Positions 9,582 through 17,356 of a stretch of DNA of 64,000 nucleotides are shown here, in pieces. Positions within the stretch are counted from its first letter, which is position 1, and each line of letters starts with the position of its first letter. The notes below the pieces were generated by a model. The model worked only from the letters and a program-made list of their open reading frames with translations. It searched no databases and was not told the origin of the DNA. The position numbers were made by a program, and so were the translations under genes. The stretch is from contig NZ_LGEA01000001.1 in NCBI RefSeq assembly GCF_001280065.1, positions 248,001 through 312,000 of the forward strand, in the 5' to 3' direction. Source of the stretch: Streptomyces sp. NRRL B-1140. GTDB taxonomy: Bacteria > Actinomycetota > Actinomycetes > Streptomycetales > Streptomycetaceae.

Positions 9582-9692
9582 CGCCTGTTCCTCACGTCGG
9601 CCCCGCGACCCGCCTTCCCCGCGCCGCGGGCGGTTGCCGACACATACGCACGCCCGGGCGGCCGCGTTCACCGAAGCGGCCGATCGGGCGCG

Positions 9693-10760
9693 TCAGCGCG
9701 CGGTCAGCGTGTGCACATGCTCCACGAGCCGCGTCAGGGCGTCCGGGTCCGTGGACGGCATGACGCCGTGGCCGAGGTTGAAGACGTGCCCCTCGAGGTC
9801 CTTCGCCGAGTCCAGGACCTCGCGGGTCTTGGCCTCGACTGCCTCCGTCGGGGCGAACAGCACGGTCGGGTCGAGGTTGCCCTGGAGCGCCTTGCCGGGG
9901 CCGACCCGGCGGGCGGCCTCGTCCATCGGGACGCGCCAGTCGACGCCCACGACGTCCGCGCCGGCCTCGCCCATGAGGCCCAGCAGCTCGCCGGTGCCGA
10001 CACCGAAGTGGATGCGCGGCACGCCGTACCCGGCGACCGCATCGAAGACCTTCGCGGAGGCCGGCAGCACCGAGCGGCGGTAGTCGACGGGGGCCAGCGC
10101 ACCGGCCCAGGAGTCGAACAGCTGGACCGCCGAGGCGCCCGCCTCGATCTGCACCCGGAGGAACGCGGCGGTGATGTCCGCGAGGCGGTCGAGCAGATCG
10201 CTCCACAGCCCGGGGTCGCCGTACATCATCGCCTTGGCGTTCTCGTACGTACGCGAGGGGCCGCCCTCGACGAGGTAGCTGGCGAGAGTGAAGGGGGCGC
10301 CGGCGAAGCCGATGAGGGGCGTGGCGCCGAGCTCGCGGGTGAGCAGGCCGATGGCCTCGGTCACGTAGGAGACGTCCTCGGGGGTCAGGTCGCGCAGCTG
10401 CGCCAGGTCCTCCCGGGTGCGGATCGGGCGCTCGACGACCGGGCCGACGCCGGGCTTGATGTCCAGGTCGATGCCGATGGCCTTGAGCGGGACGACGATG
10501 TCGCTGAAGTAGATCGCCGCGTCCACGCCGTGCCGGCGCACCGGCTGGAGCGTGATCTCGGTGACCAGGTCGGGCCGCATGCAGGACTCGAGCATCCCGA
10601 TGCCCTCGCGCACCTTGCGGTACTCCGGCAGTGAGCGCCCGGCCTGCCGCATGAACCACACCGGTGTGTGCGGCACGGGCTCGCGCCGGCAGGCCTTGAG
10701 GAAGGCGGAGTCGTATGCGGCGGACGGCTGCTGGGCCCGAGGGGCGTCGTTGGCACTCAC
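9693..10760 (-). CDS. hemE: Uroporphyrinogen decarboxylase
   Basis: A 355-residue cytoplasmic enzyme that removes four carboxyl groups from uroporphyrinogen III to give coproporphyrinogen III, the substrate of the CgoX encoded 3 kb away. The two family signatures are present: [16 protein letters not shown] near the N-terminus, with the conserved arginines and the aspartate region that follows, and [17 protein letters not shown] in the middle. The GTG at 10758-10760 was taken as the start because the family begins a short distance before the [10 protein letters not shown] segment; no clear ribosome-binding site precedes it. It is divergent from the DUF3000 gene. Confidence 0.93.
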   Translation of the reverse strand: MSANDAPRAQQPSAAYDSAFLKACRREPVPHTPVWFMRQAGRSLPEYRKVREGIGMLESCMRPDLVTEITLQPVRRHGVDAAIYFSDIVVPLKAIGIDLDIKPGVGPVVERPIRTREDLAQLRDLTPEDVSYVTEAIGLLTRELGATPLIGFAGAPFTLASYLVEGGPSRTYENAKAMMYGDPGLWSDLLDRLADITAAFLRVQIEAGASAVQLFDSWAGALAPVDYRRSVLPASAKVFDAVAGYGVPRIHFGVGTGELLGLMGEAGADVVGVDWRVPMDEAARRVGPGKALQGNLDPTVLFAPTEAVEAKTREVLDSAKDLEGHVFNLGHGVMPSTDPDALTRLVEHVHTLTAR

Positions 10761-10850
10761 GGGGCCAAGTTTCGCACGCCGCCGAACGGCGTGATTCAGC
10801 CCCTGGAGAGGCGCGGGGTGTCTAGCCCCGCACCCGGGCTCCGGTCCCCG

Positions 10851-10856
10851 TAATCT
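10851..10856 (+). promoter_or_regulatory. -10 box of a putative leaderless promoter (DUF3000 gene)
   Basis: TAATCT, then exactly 6 nt, then the ATG at 10863. No ribosome-binding site is present, which fits a leaderless transcript. Confidence 0.55.
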
Positions 10857-10862
10857 TCCCGC

Positions 10863-11537
10863 ATGGCTGCGGCTCAGGGACGACCGTCGGACGGCGCCGG
10901 CGGAATGGACGAAGCGAAGGACACCGAGAACCACCGGCGGGAGGAGGACTCCGCCCCGCTGCCCTTCCGGGCCGCCGTCGACGCGCTCAGGGCGGCGCGG
11001 CTGCGGCCCCAGATCGAGGTCGAGCCGACGCCCCCGCCCAGGCGGCTCGCTCCTCACAGTTACGCGCTGGAGGCCGCGGTCGTCGACGGCGACCAGGATC
11101 TGGCCGACGGCCGGCTGGTGCTGCTGCACGACCCGGCCGGACACGACGCCTGGCGCGGCACGTTCCGGCTGGTGACGCTGGTGCGCGCGGAGCTTGAGCC
11201 GGAGATGGCGGCGGACCCGCTGCTGCCGGAGGTGTGCTGGTCCTGGCTGACCGGCGCGCTCCAGGCGCGCGGGCTGGCCTACGGGGAGCCGAGCGGCACG
11301 GTCACGCGCGCGAGTTCCCACTACTTCGGCGGGCTCTCCGCGCGCCCGGCCGCCTCGCAGATCGAGATCCGCGCGTCGTGGACGCCGCGCGAGGGTCTGG
11401 GCGGCGTCCCGGACACGGCCGCGCACCTGGCGGGCTGGTGCGATCTGCTCGCCCAGATCGCGGGACTGCCCCCGGCCGTTCCCGGGGACGCGTCGGTGGT
11501 GACGCTGCCCCAGCGGCGAGGCCCTCAGTCCCGCTGA
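10863..11537 (+). CDS. DUF3000 family protein
   Basis: A 224-residue soluble protein of the actinobacterial DUF3000 family. The recognisable core runs from about residue 38 to 205: [17 protein letters not shown], then [10 protein letters not shown], then the block [19 protein letters not shown], and SSHYFGGL near residue 160. The N-terminal 35 residues are charged and probably disordered. No catalytic motif is evident and no function is known to me. It sits between hemE (divergent) and a response regulator gene, the same setting as in other Streptomyces, and ends in a strong hairpin terminator. Confidence 0.82.
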   Translation: MAAAQGRPSDGAGGMDEAKDTENHRREEDSAPLPFRAAVDALRAARLRPQIEVEPTPPPRRLAPHSYALEAAVVDGDQDLADGRLVLLHDPAGHDAWRGTFRLVTLVRAELEPEMAADPLLPEVCWSWLTGALQARGLAYGEPSGTVTRASSHYFGGLSARPAASQIEIRASWTPREGLGGVPDTAAHLAGWCDLLAQIAGLPPAVPGDASVVTLPQRRGPQSR

Positions 11538-11579
11538 CCGGCCCCTTACCGGCCTCTGATCGGCCCCTGACAGCCCTCT

Positions 11580-11616
11580 GACCGCCCCGCACTGATCGAC
11601 CTTGTGCGGGGCGGTC
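11580..11616 (+). terminator. Hairpin terminator after the DUF3000 gene
   Basis: A perfect 13-bp stem (GACCGCCCCGCAC paired with its complement at 11604-11616) closes an 11-nt loop, 43 bp after the stop codon. There is no T-run, as is usual in Streptomyces. Confidence 0.75.
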
Positions 11617-11669
11617 AACCATGTCCGGTCGACGATCACACCTGAGTACCCCTCTTGGCCGAATCACTT

Positions 11670-11703
11670 TGTCGATACGGCCACTTTCAACCGCGTATCG
11701 ACA
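11670..11703. promoter_or_regulatory. 10-bp perfect inverted repeat upstream of the response regulator
   Basis: TGTCGATACG at 11670-11679 and its exact complement CGTATCGACA at 11694-11703 are separated by 14 nt, so the arm centres are 24 bp apart, which suits a dimeric DNA-binding protein contacting two adjacent grooves two helical turns apart. The regulator is unknown; autoregulation is possible. Confidence 0.45.
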
Positions 11704-11893
11704 CAGACCGAAACCGTTCGACCTTCGAATGATCGACCGCGTGTCCGAATTGCACGGATTGTTATCACCGATTCGTGATCATTCTCTAAAGGCGGACGGG
11801 TTCGGTGCCGAAGACGACTGTGACCTTGAAAGCACGGTTCGTCCCGGCTTCACCCCCCACGAGCCGGCCCCGTCCCGCACCCCAGGAGGCCTG

Positions 11894-12556
11894 GTGTCCG
11901 TTCTCCTCGAGCAGCCCGCAAGCCTGGTCGCCTACCGCCCGAACAAGCCGACCGCCATGGTGGTCGTGGCCGACCCCCGCGTCCGCTCCACCGTCACCCG
12001 CCACCTGTGGGCGCTCGGTGTGCGCGATGTCATCGAGGCCTCGTCCATCGCGGAGGCTCGTCCCCGCATCGGCAACCCCCGCGACATCTGTGTCGCAGAC
12101 GTCCACCTGCCGGACGGCTCCGGCCTCACGCTGCTGTCGGAGACCCGCGCCGCGGGCTGGCCCAACGGGCTCGCCCTCTCCGCCGCCGACGACATCGGCG
12201 CCGTGCGCAACGCACTCGCCGGCGGCGTGAAGGGCTACGTCGTCACCGGCACCCGTACCAACGTCGGGCTCCCCACCCGGCCGGGCGCCGCCCCGATCGG
12301 CGCCGCCGCCGCACGACTGCACCGCCGCCCCCCGGGTGCCCCGAGCCACCCGGGCGGCTACCGCGAGCTGTCCGGTCGTGAGGTCGAGGTGCTGAGGCTG
12401 GTCGCGGAGGGTCAGTCGAACAAGGCGATCGGCGTCTCGATGGGCCTGTCCGCCCTGACCGTCAAGAGCCACCTCGCCCGCATCGCCCGCAAGCTCGGCA
12501 CGGGCGACCGCGCCGGCATGGTCGCCGTGGCGCTGCGGACCGGGATCATCCACTGA
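11894..12556 (+). CDS. Orphan NarL/LuxR-type response regulator
   Basis: A 220-residue transcription factor with an N-terminal receiver domain (about residues 20-125) and a C-terminal LuxR-type helix-turn-helix (about 155-215; ELSGREVEVLRLVAEGQSNK then LTVKSHLARIARKLG). The receiver keeps the phosphorylatable aspartate in CVADVHLPDGSG, the Ser/Thr position in LALSAAD and the lysine in GVKGYV, but the usual acidic pair after strand 1 is reduced to VVVADPRV, one acid. That suggests weak or atypical phosphorylation. No histidine kinase gene is nearby. The start is the GTG at 11894, preceded by AGGAGG with a 4-nt gap. Confidence 0.85.
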   Translation: MSVLLEQPASLVAYRPNKPTAMVVVADPRVRSTVTRHLWALGVRDVIEASSIAEARPRIGNPRDICVADVHLPDGSGLTLLSETRAAGWPNGLALSAADDIGAVRNALAGGVKGYVVTGTRTNVGLPTRPGAAPIGAAAARLHRRPPGAPSHPGGYRELSGREVEVLRLVAEGQSNKAIGVSMGLSALTVKSHLARIARKLGTGDRAGMVAVALRTGIIH

Positions 12557-12682
12557 CCCGCTCCGCCGTGGCCCCTCGGTGATCACCCCTCACGTGACAC
12601 GGGACCGGCCGTCGGCCCCGTCCACGTCACTCACGGTTCGTGAACCCGCTGCTTCCCCGACATGACTGGTTTGCGACCCTCG

Positions 12683-12718
12683 AGCGCCCGCCGCCGGAAC
12701 GTTCCGTCGGCGGGCGCT
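12683..12718 (+). terminator. Long palindromic terminator after the response regulator
   Basis: Two 18-nt arms, differing at one position, form an almost loopless inverted repeat whose centre is CGGAACGTTCCG. It lies 127 bp after the stop codon and 25 bp before the ribonuclease D start, so it could also act as an operator for that gene. Confidence 0.65.
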
Positions 12719-12731
12719 GTCCACACATGGA

Positions 12732-12737
12732 TACCCT
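12732..12737 (+). promoter_or_regulatory. -10 box of a putative leaderless promoter (ribonuclease D gene)
   Basis: TACCCT, then exactly 6 nt, then the GTG start at 12744, with no ribosome-binding site. Confidence 0.55.
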
Positions 12738-12743
12738 TGACAT

Positions 12744-14033
12744 GTGACCGACGCCCACGACACCGCAGCAGACAGCTCACTGCGAACCACCGGAGGCGCC
12801 CCTCCGGACGACGGCGGATCTTCTGCTACGGAGGCGCCGATCCCTCTGCTGGAGCCGCGTGAGGGCATTCCGCCCGTCATCGCGGACGAGACCGCCCTGG
12901 CCCGGGTGGTCGCCGCCTTCGAGGCGGGGTCCGGGCCCGTCGCCGTCGACGCCGAACGCGCGTCCGGCTACCGCTACGGGCAGCGCGCCTACCTCGTGCA
13001 GCTGCGCCGCGAGGGCGCCGGAACGGCCCTCATCGACCCCGTCGCCTGCCCCGACCTGTCCGCCCTCGGCGACGCCCTGTCCGGCACCGAGTGGGTACTG
13101 CACGCCGCCACCCAGGATCTGCCCTGCCTGCGCGAGATAGGCATGGTGCCGACGCGGCTGTTCGACACGGAGCTGGCCGGGCGGCTCGCGGGGTTCCCCC
13201 GGGTCGGCCTCGGCGCGATGGTCGAGAGCGTGCTGGGCTTCGTCCTGGAGAAGGGACACTCCGCCGTCGACTGGTCGACCCGGCCCCTGCCCGAGCCCTG
13301 GCTGCGGTACGCGGCGCTGGACGTGGAACTCCTCGTCGACCTGCGCGACGCGCTGGAGAAGGAGCTGGACCGGCAGGGCAAGCTGGAGTGGGCCCGCCAG
13401 GAGTTCGACGCGATCGCCTCGGCCCCGCCCGCCGAGCCCCGCAAGGATCCCTGGCGGCGCACGTCCGGCATGCACAAGGTGCGCCGCCGGCGGCAGCTGG
13501 CCGTCGTGCGCGAGCTGTGGCAGACCCGGGACCGGATCGCGCAGCGGCGGGACGTCTCGCCGGGCAAGGTGCTCGGGGACGCGGCCATCGTCGAGGCCGC
13601 GCTGGCGGTTCCGGCCAATGTGCACGCGCTGGCCGCGCTGAACGGTTTCGGCCACCGCGTGGGCAAGCGGCAGCTGGAGCAGTGGCAGGCGGCCGTGGAC
13701 AGGGCGAAGGCGCTGAGCGAGGCGCAGCTGCCGCAGCCGGGGCAGCCGGTGGCCGGGCCTCCGCCGCCGCGCGCCTGGGCCGACAAGGACCCCGCGGCCG
13801 CGGCACGGTTGTCCGCCGCCCGGGCCGGGGTGTCGGCGCTGGCCGAGCAGCTGGGCATGCCGCAGGAGAACCTGATCACGCCGGACACGGTGCGGCGGGT
13901 GTGCTGGGAGCCTCCGGCGGTGGTCGACGCCGAGTCGGTGGCCACCGCCCTGGCCGGGCACGGGGCTCGGCCGTGGCAGGTGGAGCAGGTGACGCCGGTG
14001 TTGGTGACCGCGTTGTCCGCCAAAGCGCCGTAG
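12744..14033 (+). CDS. rnd: Ribonuclease D-like 3'-5' exonuclease with HRDC domain
   Basis: A 429-residue exoribonuclease of the DEDD superfamily, predicted to trim stable RNA precursors such as tRNA 3' ends in the cytoplasm. The exonuclease domain (about residues 60-235) shows VAVDAERASGYRY (the DxE motif), HAATQDLPCL, and RYAALDVELLVDL, which carries the last acidic residue and the preceding tyrosine of the DEDDy type. An HRDC domain follows at about 250-330 (RRRQLAVVRELWQTRDRIAQ), then a second actinobacterial C-terminal helical region. The start is the GTG at 12744, which fits the leaderless promoter. The N-terminal 45 residues look disordered. Confidence 0.88.
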   Translation: MTDAHDTAADSSLRTTGGAPPDDGGSSATEAPIPLLEPREGIPPVIADETALARVVAAFEAGSGPVAVDAERASGYRYGQRAYLVQLRREGAGTALIDPVACPDLSALGDALSGTEWVLHAATQDLPCLREIGMVPTRLFDTELAGRLAGFPRVGLGAMVESVLGFVLEKGHSAVDWSTRPLPEPWLRYAALDVELLVDLRDALEKELDRQGKLEWARQEFDAIASAPPAEPRKDPWRRTSGMHKVRRRRQLAVVRELWQTRDRIAQRRDVSPGKVLGDAAIVEAALAVPANVHALAALNGFGHRVGKRQLEQWQAAVDRAKALSEAQLPQPGQPVAGPPPPRAWADKDPAAAARLSAARAGVSALAEQLGMPQENLITPDTVRRVCWEPPAVVDAESVATALAGHGARPWQVEQVTPVLVTALSAKAP

Positions 14034-14065
14034 AGGGCCTTCCCGGACGGGCGGCTGCGGGCTGT

Positions 14066-14096
14066 CCGTGGCTGTTCGCGCAGTTCCCCGCGCCCC
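14066..14096 (-). repeat. Interspersed intergenic repeat, copy 2
   Basis: An inverted copy of the element at 9173-9203, lying in the 75-bp gap between the convergent ribonuclease D and permease genes. The conserved core ends in CGCAGTTCCCCGCGCCCC on the plus strand. Confidence 0.75.
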
Positions 14097-14108
14097 CTGG
14101 GGGCCTCC

Positions 14109-14939
14109 TCACCTGGTCGCTCCCCTGGTGAAGCCGTTGTAGATGAACCGCTGGAGGAACAGGAAGACGATCAGGGTCGGGACGATCACCAGGATCGCGC
14201 CCGCCGAGATCGTCTCCCAGTGGGCGCCGAAGGGGCCCTTGAAGCGGAACAGCGACGTCGAGATCACGCCAAGATCTTCGGAGGGCATGTAGAGGAAGGG
14301 GATGTAGAAGTCGTTGTAGACGGTGATCCCCTTCACGATCACGACCGTCGCGATCGCCGGCTTCAGCAACGGGAAGATGATCTTGCGGTAGACCGTGAAG
14401 GCGTTCGCGCCGTCCAGGCGGGCCGCCTCGTCCAGGGACGTGGGGATGGACCGGACGAACTGCAGGAAGATGTAGATCGAGACGATGTCCGTGCCCATGT
14501 AGAGGGCGATCGGCGCCCACAGGCTGTCGAACAGGCCGAAGCTGTTGACGATCTGGAAGGTGGCCACCTGCGTGGTCACGCCGGGGACCAGTGCGGCGAC
14601 CAGGAACAGGGCCAGGACCGCCTTGCGGAAGCGGAACCGGAACCGGTCGACGGCGTACGCCGTCATCGAGCCGATGAGGACCGTGCCGCCGATGGCGACG
14701 ACCAGGATGATCGCCGTGTTGCCGAAGGCCGAGAGCATCCGGCCGTCCTGGAACGCCGTCACGTAGTTGTGAACGTTCGTCGGGTCGTCGGGCAGCGCTA
14801 GCGCTCCGCTGCCGCCGGCCATCTCCCGCTCGGACTTGAGGGACGTCAGGAACACCGCGGCGAGCGGGAGCAGGACCACCGCGGTCGCGGCGATCAGCGA
14901 CAGGTACACGAGGACGCGGGTCACCGCGCGGCGGTTCAT
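14109..14939 (-). CDS. Sugar ABC transporter permease, CUT1 (MalG type)
   Basis: A 276-residue inner-membrane permease with six predicted transmembrane helices. The cytoplasmic EAA loop, which docks the ATPase, reads EAARLDGANAFTVYRKI. It would pair with the MalF-type permease whose gene overlaps its start by 4 bp, and with the binding protein before that. There is no ATPase gene in the operon; Streptomyces CUT1 importers share the MsiK ATPase encoded elsewhere. The substrate is inferred to be a beta-mannoside because a GH2 mannosidase and a LacI regulator are divergent from the operon. Confidence 0.88.
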   Translation of the reverse strand: MNRRAVTRVLVYLSLIAATAVVLLPLAAVFLTSLKSEREMAGGSGALALPDDPTNVHNYVTAFQDGRMLSAFGNTAIILVVAIGGTVLIGSMTAYAVDRFRFRFRKAVLALFLVAALVPGVTTQVATFQIVNSFGLFDSLWAPIALYMGTDIVSIYIFLQFVRSIPTSLDEAARLDGANAFTVYRKIIFPLLKPAIATVVIVKGITVYNDFYIPFLYMPSEDLGVISTSLFRFKGPFGAHWETISAGAILVIVPTLIVFLFLQRFIYNGFTRGATR

Positions 14940-15880
14940 ACGAGGTCCACCTTGTCGTCGGGGGCCAGACGCCGCTGCACCCAGGTCACCGCCAGGACGA
15001 TCAGCAACAGCACGACCGCGGCCGCCGAGGCGAGCCCCGTCTTGTTGAACTGGAACGCCAGCTTCACGGTCTGGATCACGAACGTCTCGGTGCCGGTCGC
15101 GCCGCCCGTCATGATGTACGGGATCTCGAAGACCGACAGCGAGCCCGAGATCGAGAGGATCACGGTGAGGGACAGCACCGGCTTGATGCCCGGCGCGATG
15201 ATGTACCGGAACTGGTGCCAGCGGTTCGCGCCGTCCAGCTCGGCCGCCTCGTACAGCTCCCCGGGGATCGACTGGATCGCGCCGAGGAACAGCACGAAGT
15301 TCAGGCCCAGGTAGCGCCAGACGGAGACACCGGCCAGGGAGGTGTTCGCCGACTCCGGGGTGCCGAGCCAGGCCCGGTCGCTCTCCACGCCGAACAGGCT
15401 CAGCACCGAGTCGAGGGTGCCGCCGTCCTGGAAGAAGTAGAGGAAGACGAAACCGATCGCCACCCCGTTGATCAGGTACGGGAAGAACAGCACGCCCTTG
15501 AAGAAGTTCCGGAAGCGGACGTCGAAGCTGAGGATCGTGGCGAAGTAGAGGGCGGCGACGATCTGGACGACGGAGGCCGCCAGGTAGTAGCCGCTGACCC
15601 AGAAGACCTCGAACAGCTCGGACCGGGTGAAGAGTTCGGAGTAGTTCTCCGCGCCCGTGTAGTGCAGTTCGGGGCTCACTCCGTCCCAGTCGGTGAAGCT
15701 GTACGCGACCATGTTCGCGATCGGGGCGTAGGTGAAGACCACCAGGAGAGTGAGCGGGGCGAGCAGGAAGAGCCAGGGGGTGGCCCCGCGCCACCGGCGT
15801 GCCGGGCGCGGGGTGGGGGCCGGGGCGGCGGTCGCCTTCGCGGCGGCCTGGACGGCCGCCGTCTCGGTGGCGCCCGGCAT
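14936..15880 (-). CDS. Sugar ABC transporter permease, CUT1 (MalF type)
   Basis: A 314-residue permease with six transmembrane helices and an extended, Ala/Pro-rich N-terminal tail before the first helix at about residue 37. The EAA loop reads EAAELDGANRWHQFRYI. The ATG at 15878-15880 overlaps the stop of the binding protein gene by one base (TGATG), and its own end overlaps the next permease by 4 bp, so the three are translationally coupled. It forms the transport channel with the MalG-type partner. Confidence 0.88.
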   Translation of the reverse strand: MPGATETAAVQAAAKATAAPAPTPRPARRWRGATPWLFLLAPLTLLVVFTYAPIANMVAYSFTDWDGVSPELHYTGAENYSELFTRSELFEVFWVSGYYLAASVVQIVAALYFATILSFDVRFRNFFKGVLFFPYLINGVAIGFVFLYFFQDGGTLDSVLSLFGVESDRAWLGTPESANTSLAGVSVWRYLGLNFVLFLGAIQSIPGELYEAAELDGANRWHQFRYIIAPGIKPVLSLTVILSISGSLSVFEIPYIMTGGATGTETFVIQTVKLAFQFNKTGLASAAAVVLLLIVLAVTWVQRRLAPDDKVDLV

Positions 15881-17193
15881 CAGGACCCCAGTGACTTCTG
15901 CGTCTCGGTCCACTTCTCGCCGAGGCCGTCCAGGAAGTCGTCCACGTCGCCCTTCCTGGCGCCGCGGGCCAGGTCGACGAGTTCCTGGCGGTAGTCGGGC
16001 TTGTAGATGCCGACCTCGGACCGGTTGTCGATGCTCTTCACCTCGGCGCCCTTGCTGTCGTCGAGTTCGAGGAGCTTGACGCCCGCCTCCTCGTAGGGCT
16101 TCAGGACACCGGGCAGCGGGGCGTCCTTGAGCGGGGACAGCGCCAGGTTGTCCTGCGCGTAGCCGGACTTCTCGGTGAACCAGTCGATCCAGGCCCGGGC
16201 GGCCTCCTTGTGCGAGGAGTTGACGTTGACGGCCTGGTTGTAGTCGGGTGACGTCACCGCGCAGAACGTGCCGCCCTTCTGGGCGGGGAAGGGCATGAAC
16301 CCGATGTCGTCCGGGTCGGCGCCGGCCTGCTTCGCCGCGCCCTGCATCTGGATGACCGCCCAGGAGCCGAGCCACATGGTGGCGATCTCGCCCTTGGCCA
16401 GCTTCGGCTTGGACGCCTCCCAGTTGGTGGTCGTCGGGTCCTTCTCGACGAGCCCCTCGTGCACGATGTCGTGCAGCAGGGTGTCCGCCACGCGCAGGTC
16501 GGCGCCCTCGGCCCAGGGGTTGCCCTCGGCGAGCCTGGTCGTGGCCTGCTCGTCACAGCTGACCGAGCCCTTGGCGTCCGTCCACTGGCTGAGCGGCCAC
16601 TTGTCCTTGAAGTTGGTGTAGTAGGGGATCGCGTCGGTCTTCGACTTGATCGCCTTCAGGCCGGCGAGGAACTCGGCCGGTGTCGTGGGCCATTCGGTGA
16701 CCCCGGCCTGTCTCCACACCTTCTTGTTGTAGATGAACCCCGGAAGGGCGCCGAGCGGGCTCTGGCCGTAGACCTTGCCGTCGACCGTCGTGAAGTCGGT
16801 GAAGCGGTACTTCTTGCTCCGCTCGGCCTCGCTGCCCAGCGAGGCGAAGAACCTGGGGTAGTCCTTCTTCTCGATCACCGAGGGGATCATCAGGACGTCC
16901 CCGTAGTTCTCCGTGTTCATACGGATCTTGACTTCGCCCTCGTAGTCGGTGATGCCGTCGAACTCGACCTTCACCTTGGGGTACGTCTCGTTGAACTCGG
17001 CGGCGTACTTCTTCATCGTCCCGTCCTGCACGAGGTCGGTGCGGTGGGTGAGGACTGTGATGGTTCCGCTGACCTTCGCGGGGTCGTCGGGAGCCTCGGC
17101 GTCGGCACCCTTCGTGGAGCTTCCGGTGCCGGTGCAGCCGGAGGCCAGCAGGGCGGCGCCCGCGGCGAGGGCGAGGAGGGTACGGCGGTTCAT
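15880..17193 (-). CDS. Extracellular sugar-binding lipoprotein (family 1), mannoside locus
   Basis: A 437-residue solute-binding lipoprotein. A short signal peptide ends in the lipobox LASGC (Cys19), and the rest is a family 1 two-lobed binding domain (VSGTITVLTHRTD at the start of lobe 1, and the typical TTPAEFLAGLKAIKSK and ATMWLGSWAV blocks). It captures a sugar outside the membrane and hands it to the two permeases encoded next. The neighbouring beta-mannosidase suggests mannobiose or another mannose-containing oligosaccharide. Its promoter region is shared with the divergent mannosidase and holds two LacI-type palindromes. Confidence 0.88.
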   Translation of the reverse strand: MNRRTLLALAAGAALLASGCTGTGSSTKGADAEAPDDPAKVSGTITVLTHRTDLVQDGTMKKYAAEFNETYPKVKVEFDGITDYEGEVKIRMNTENYGDVLMIPSVIEKKDYPRFFASLGSEAERSKKYRFTDFTTVDGKVYGQSPLGALPGFIYNKKVWRQAGVTEWPTTPAEFLAGLKAIKSKTDAIPYYTNFKDKWPLSQWTDAKGSVSCDEQATTRLAEGNPWAEGADLRVADTLLHDIVHEGLVEKDPTTTNWEASKPKLAKGEIATMWLGSWAVIQMQGAAKQAGADPDDIGFMPFPAQKGGTFCAVTSPDYNQAVNVNSSHKEAARAWIDWFTEKSGYAQDNLALSPLKDAPLPGVLKPYEEAGVKLLELDDSKGAEVKSIDNRSEVGIYKPDYRQELVDLARGARKGDVDDFLDGLGEKWTETQKSLGS

Positions 17194-17263
17194 GTGCGTC
17201 AGCTCCGTTCGCTGAGGGGAACTCGGGACGGACGAGCACGTGCGGTATGGCTGGTTCGGAACT

Positions 17264-17291
17264 CTGACAGCGCTTACTCAACCGGTAAAGT
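17264..17291 (+). promoter_or_regulatory. Promoter of the mannosidase gene with cre-like -35 region
   Basis: -35 CTGACA (17264-17269), 16-nt spacer, -10 TAAAGT (17286-17291). The block TGACAGCGCTTACTC (17265-17279) resembles a LacI/CcpA-type cre site and recurs with one change upstream of the aldouronate transporter (48785-48799). The spacer also holds the first CCGG-centred operator. Confidence 0.5.
17277..17290. promoter_or_regulatory. LacI-type operator candidate 1 (mannoside locus)
   Basis: An imperfect palindrome centred on ACCGGT, CTCAACC followed by GGTAAAG. LacI-family operators typically have a central CG. It overlaps the spacer and -10 box of the putative mannosidase promoter. Confidence 0.5.
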
Positions 17292-17332
17292 CCCAATCCC
17301 GCCAACGATGCGAAAACGACATCCGACTCTTC

Positions 17333-17348
17333 ACTGAACCGGTTAAGG
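17333..17348. promoter_or_regulatory. LacI-type operator candidate 2 (mannoside locus)
   Basis: A second, better palindrome centred on AACCGGTT, with ACTGAACC on the left and GGTTAAGG on the right, ending 8 bp before the mannosidase start. It is 57 bp from operator 1 centre to centre. The likely ligand is the LacI protein encoded at 19723-20757. Confidence 0.55.
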
Positions 17349-17356
17349 GAGTGCGC

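Larger units (their letters stand above)
11538..11893. other. Intergenic region, DUF3000 to response regulator (356 bp)
   Basis: It holds the DUF3000 terminator (11580-11616), a 10-bp perfect inverted repeat (11670-11703), several further TCGA-containing words between 11630 and 11735, and an AT-richer stretch at about 11720-11800 that is unusual for this genome. The reading frame of the response regulator stays open upstream, with an ATG at 11729, but without a good ribosome-binding site there. Confidence 0.6.

Noticed and set aside
11621..11893. Longer N-terminus for the response regulator
   Set aside because: The frame is open, but the ATG at 11729 has no ribosome-binding site and the added sequence covers the terminator/operator region; AGGAGG directly before 11894 favours the short form.
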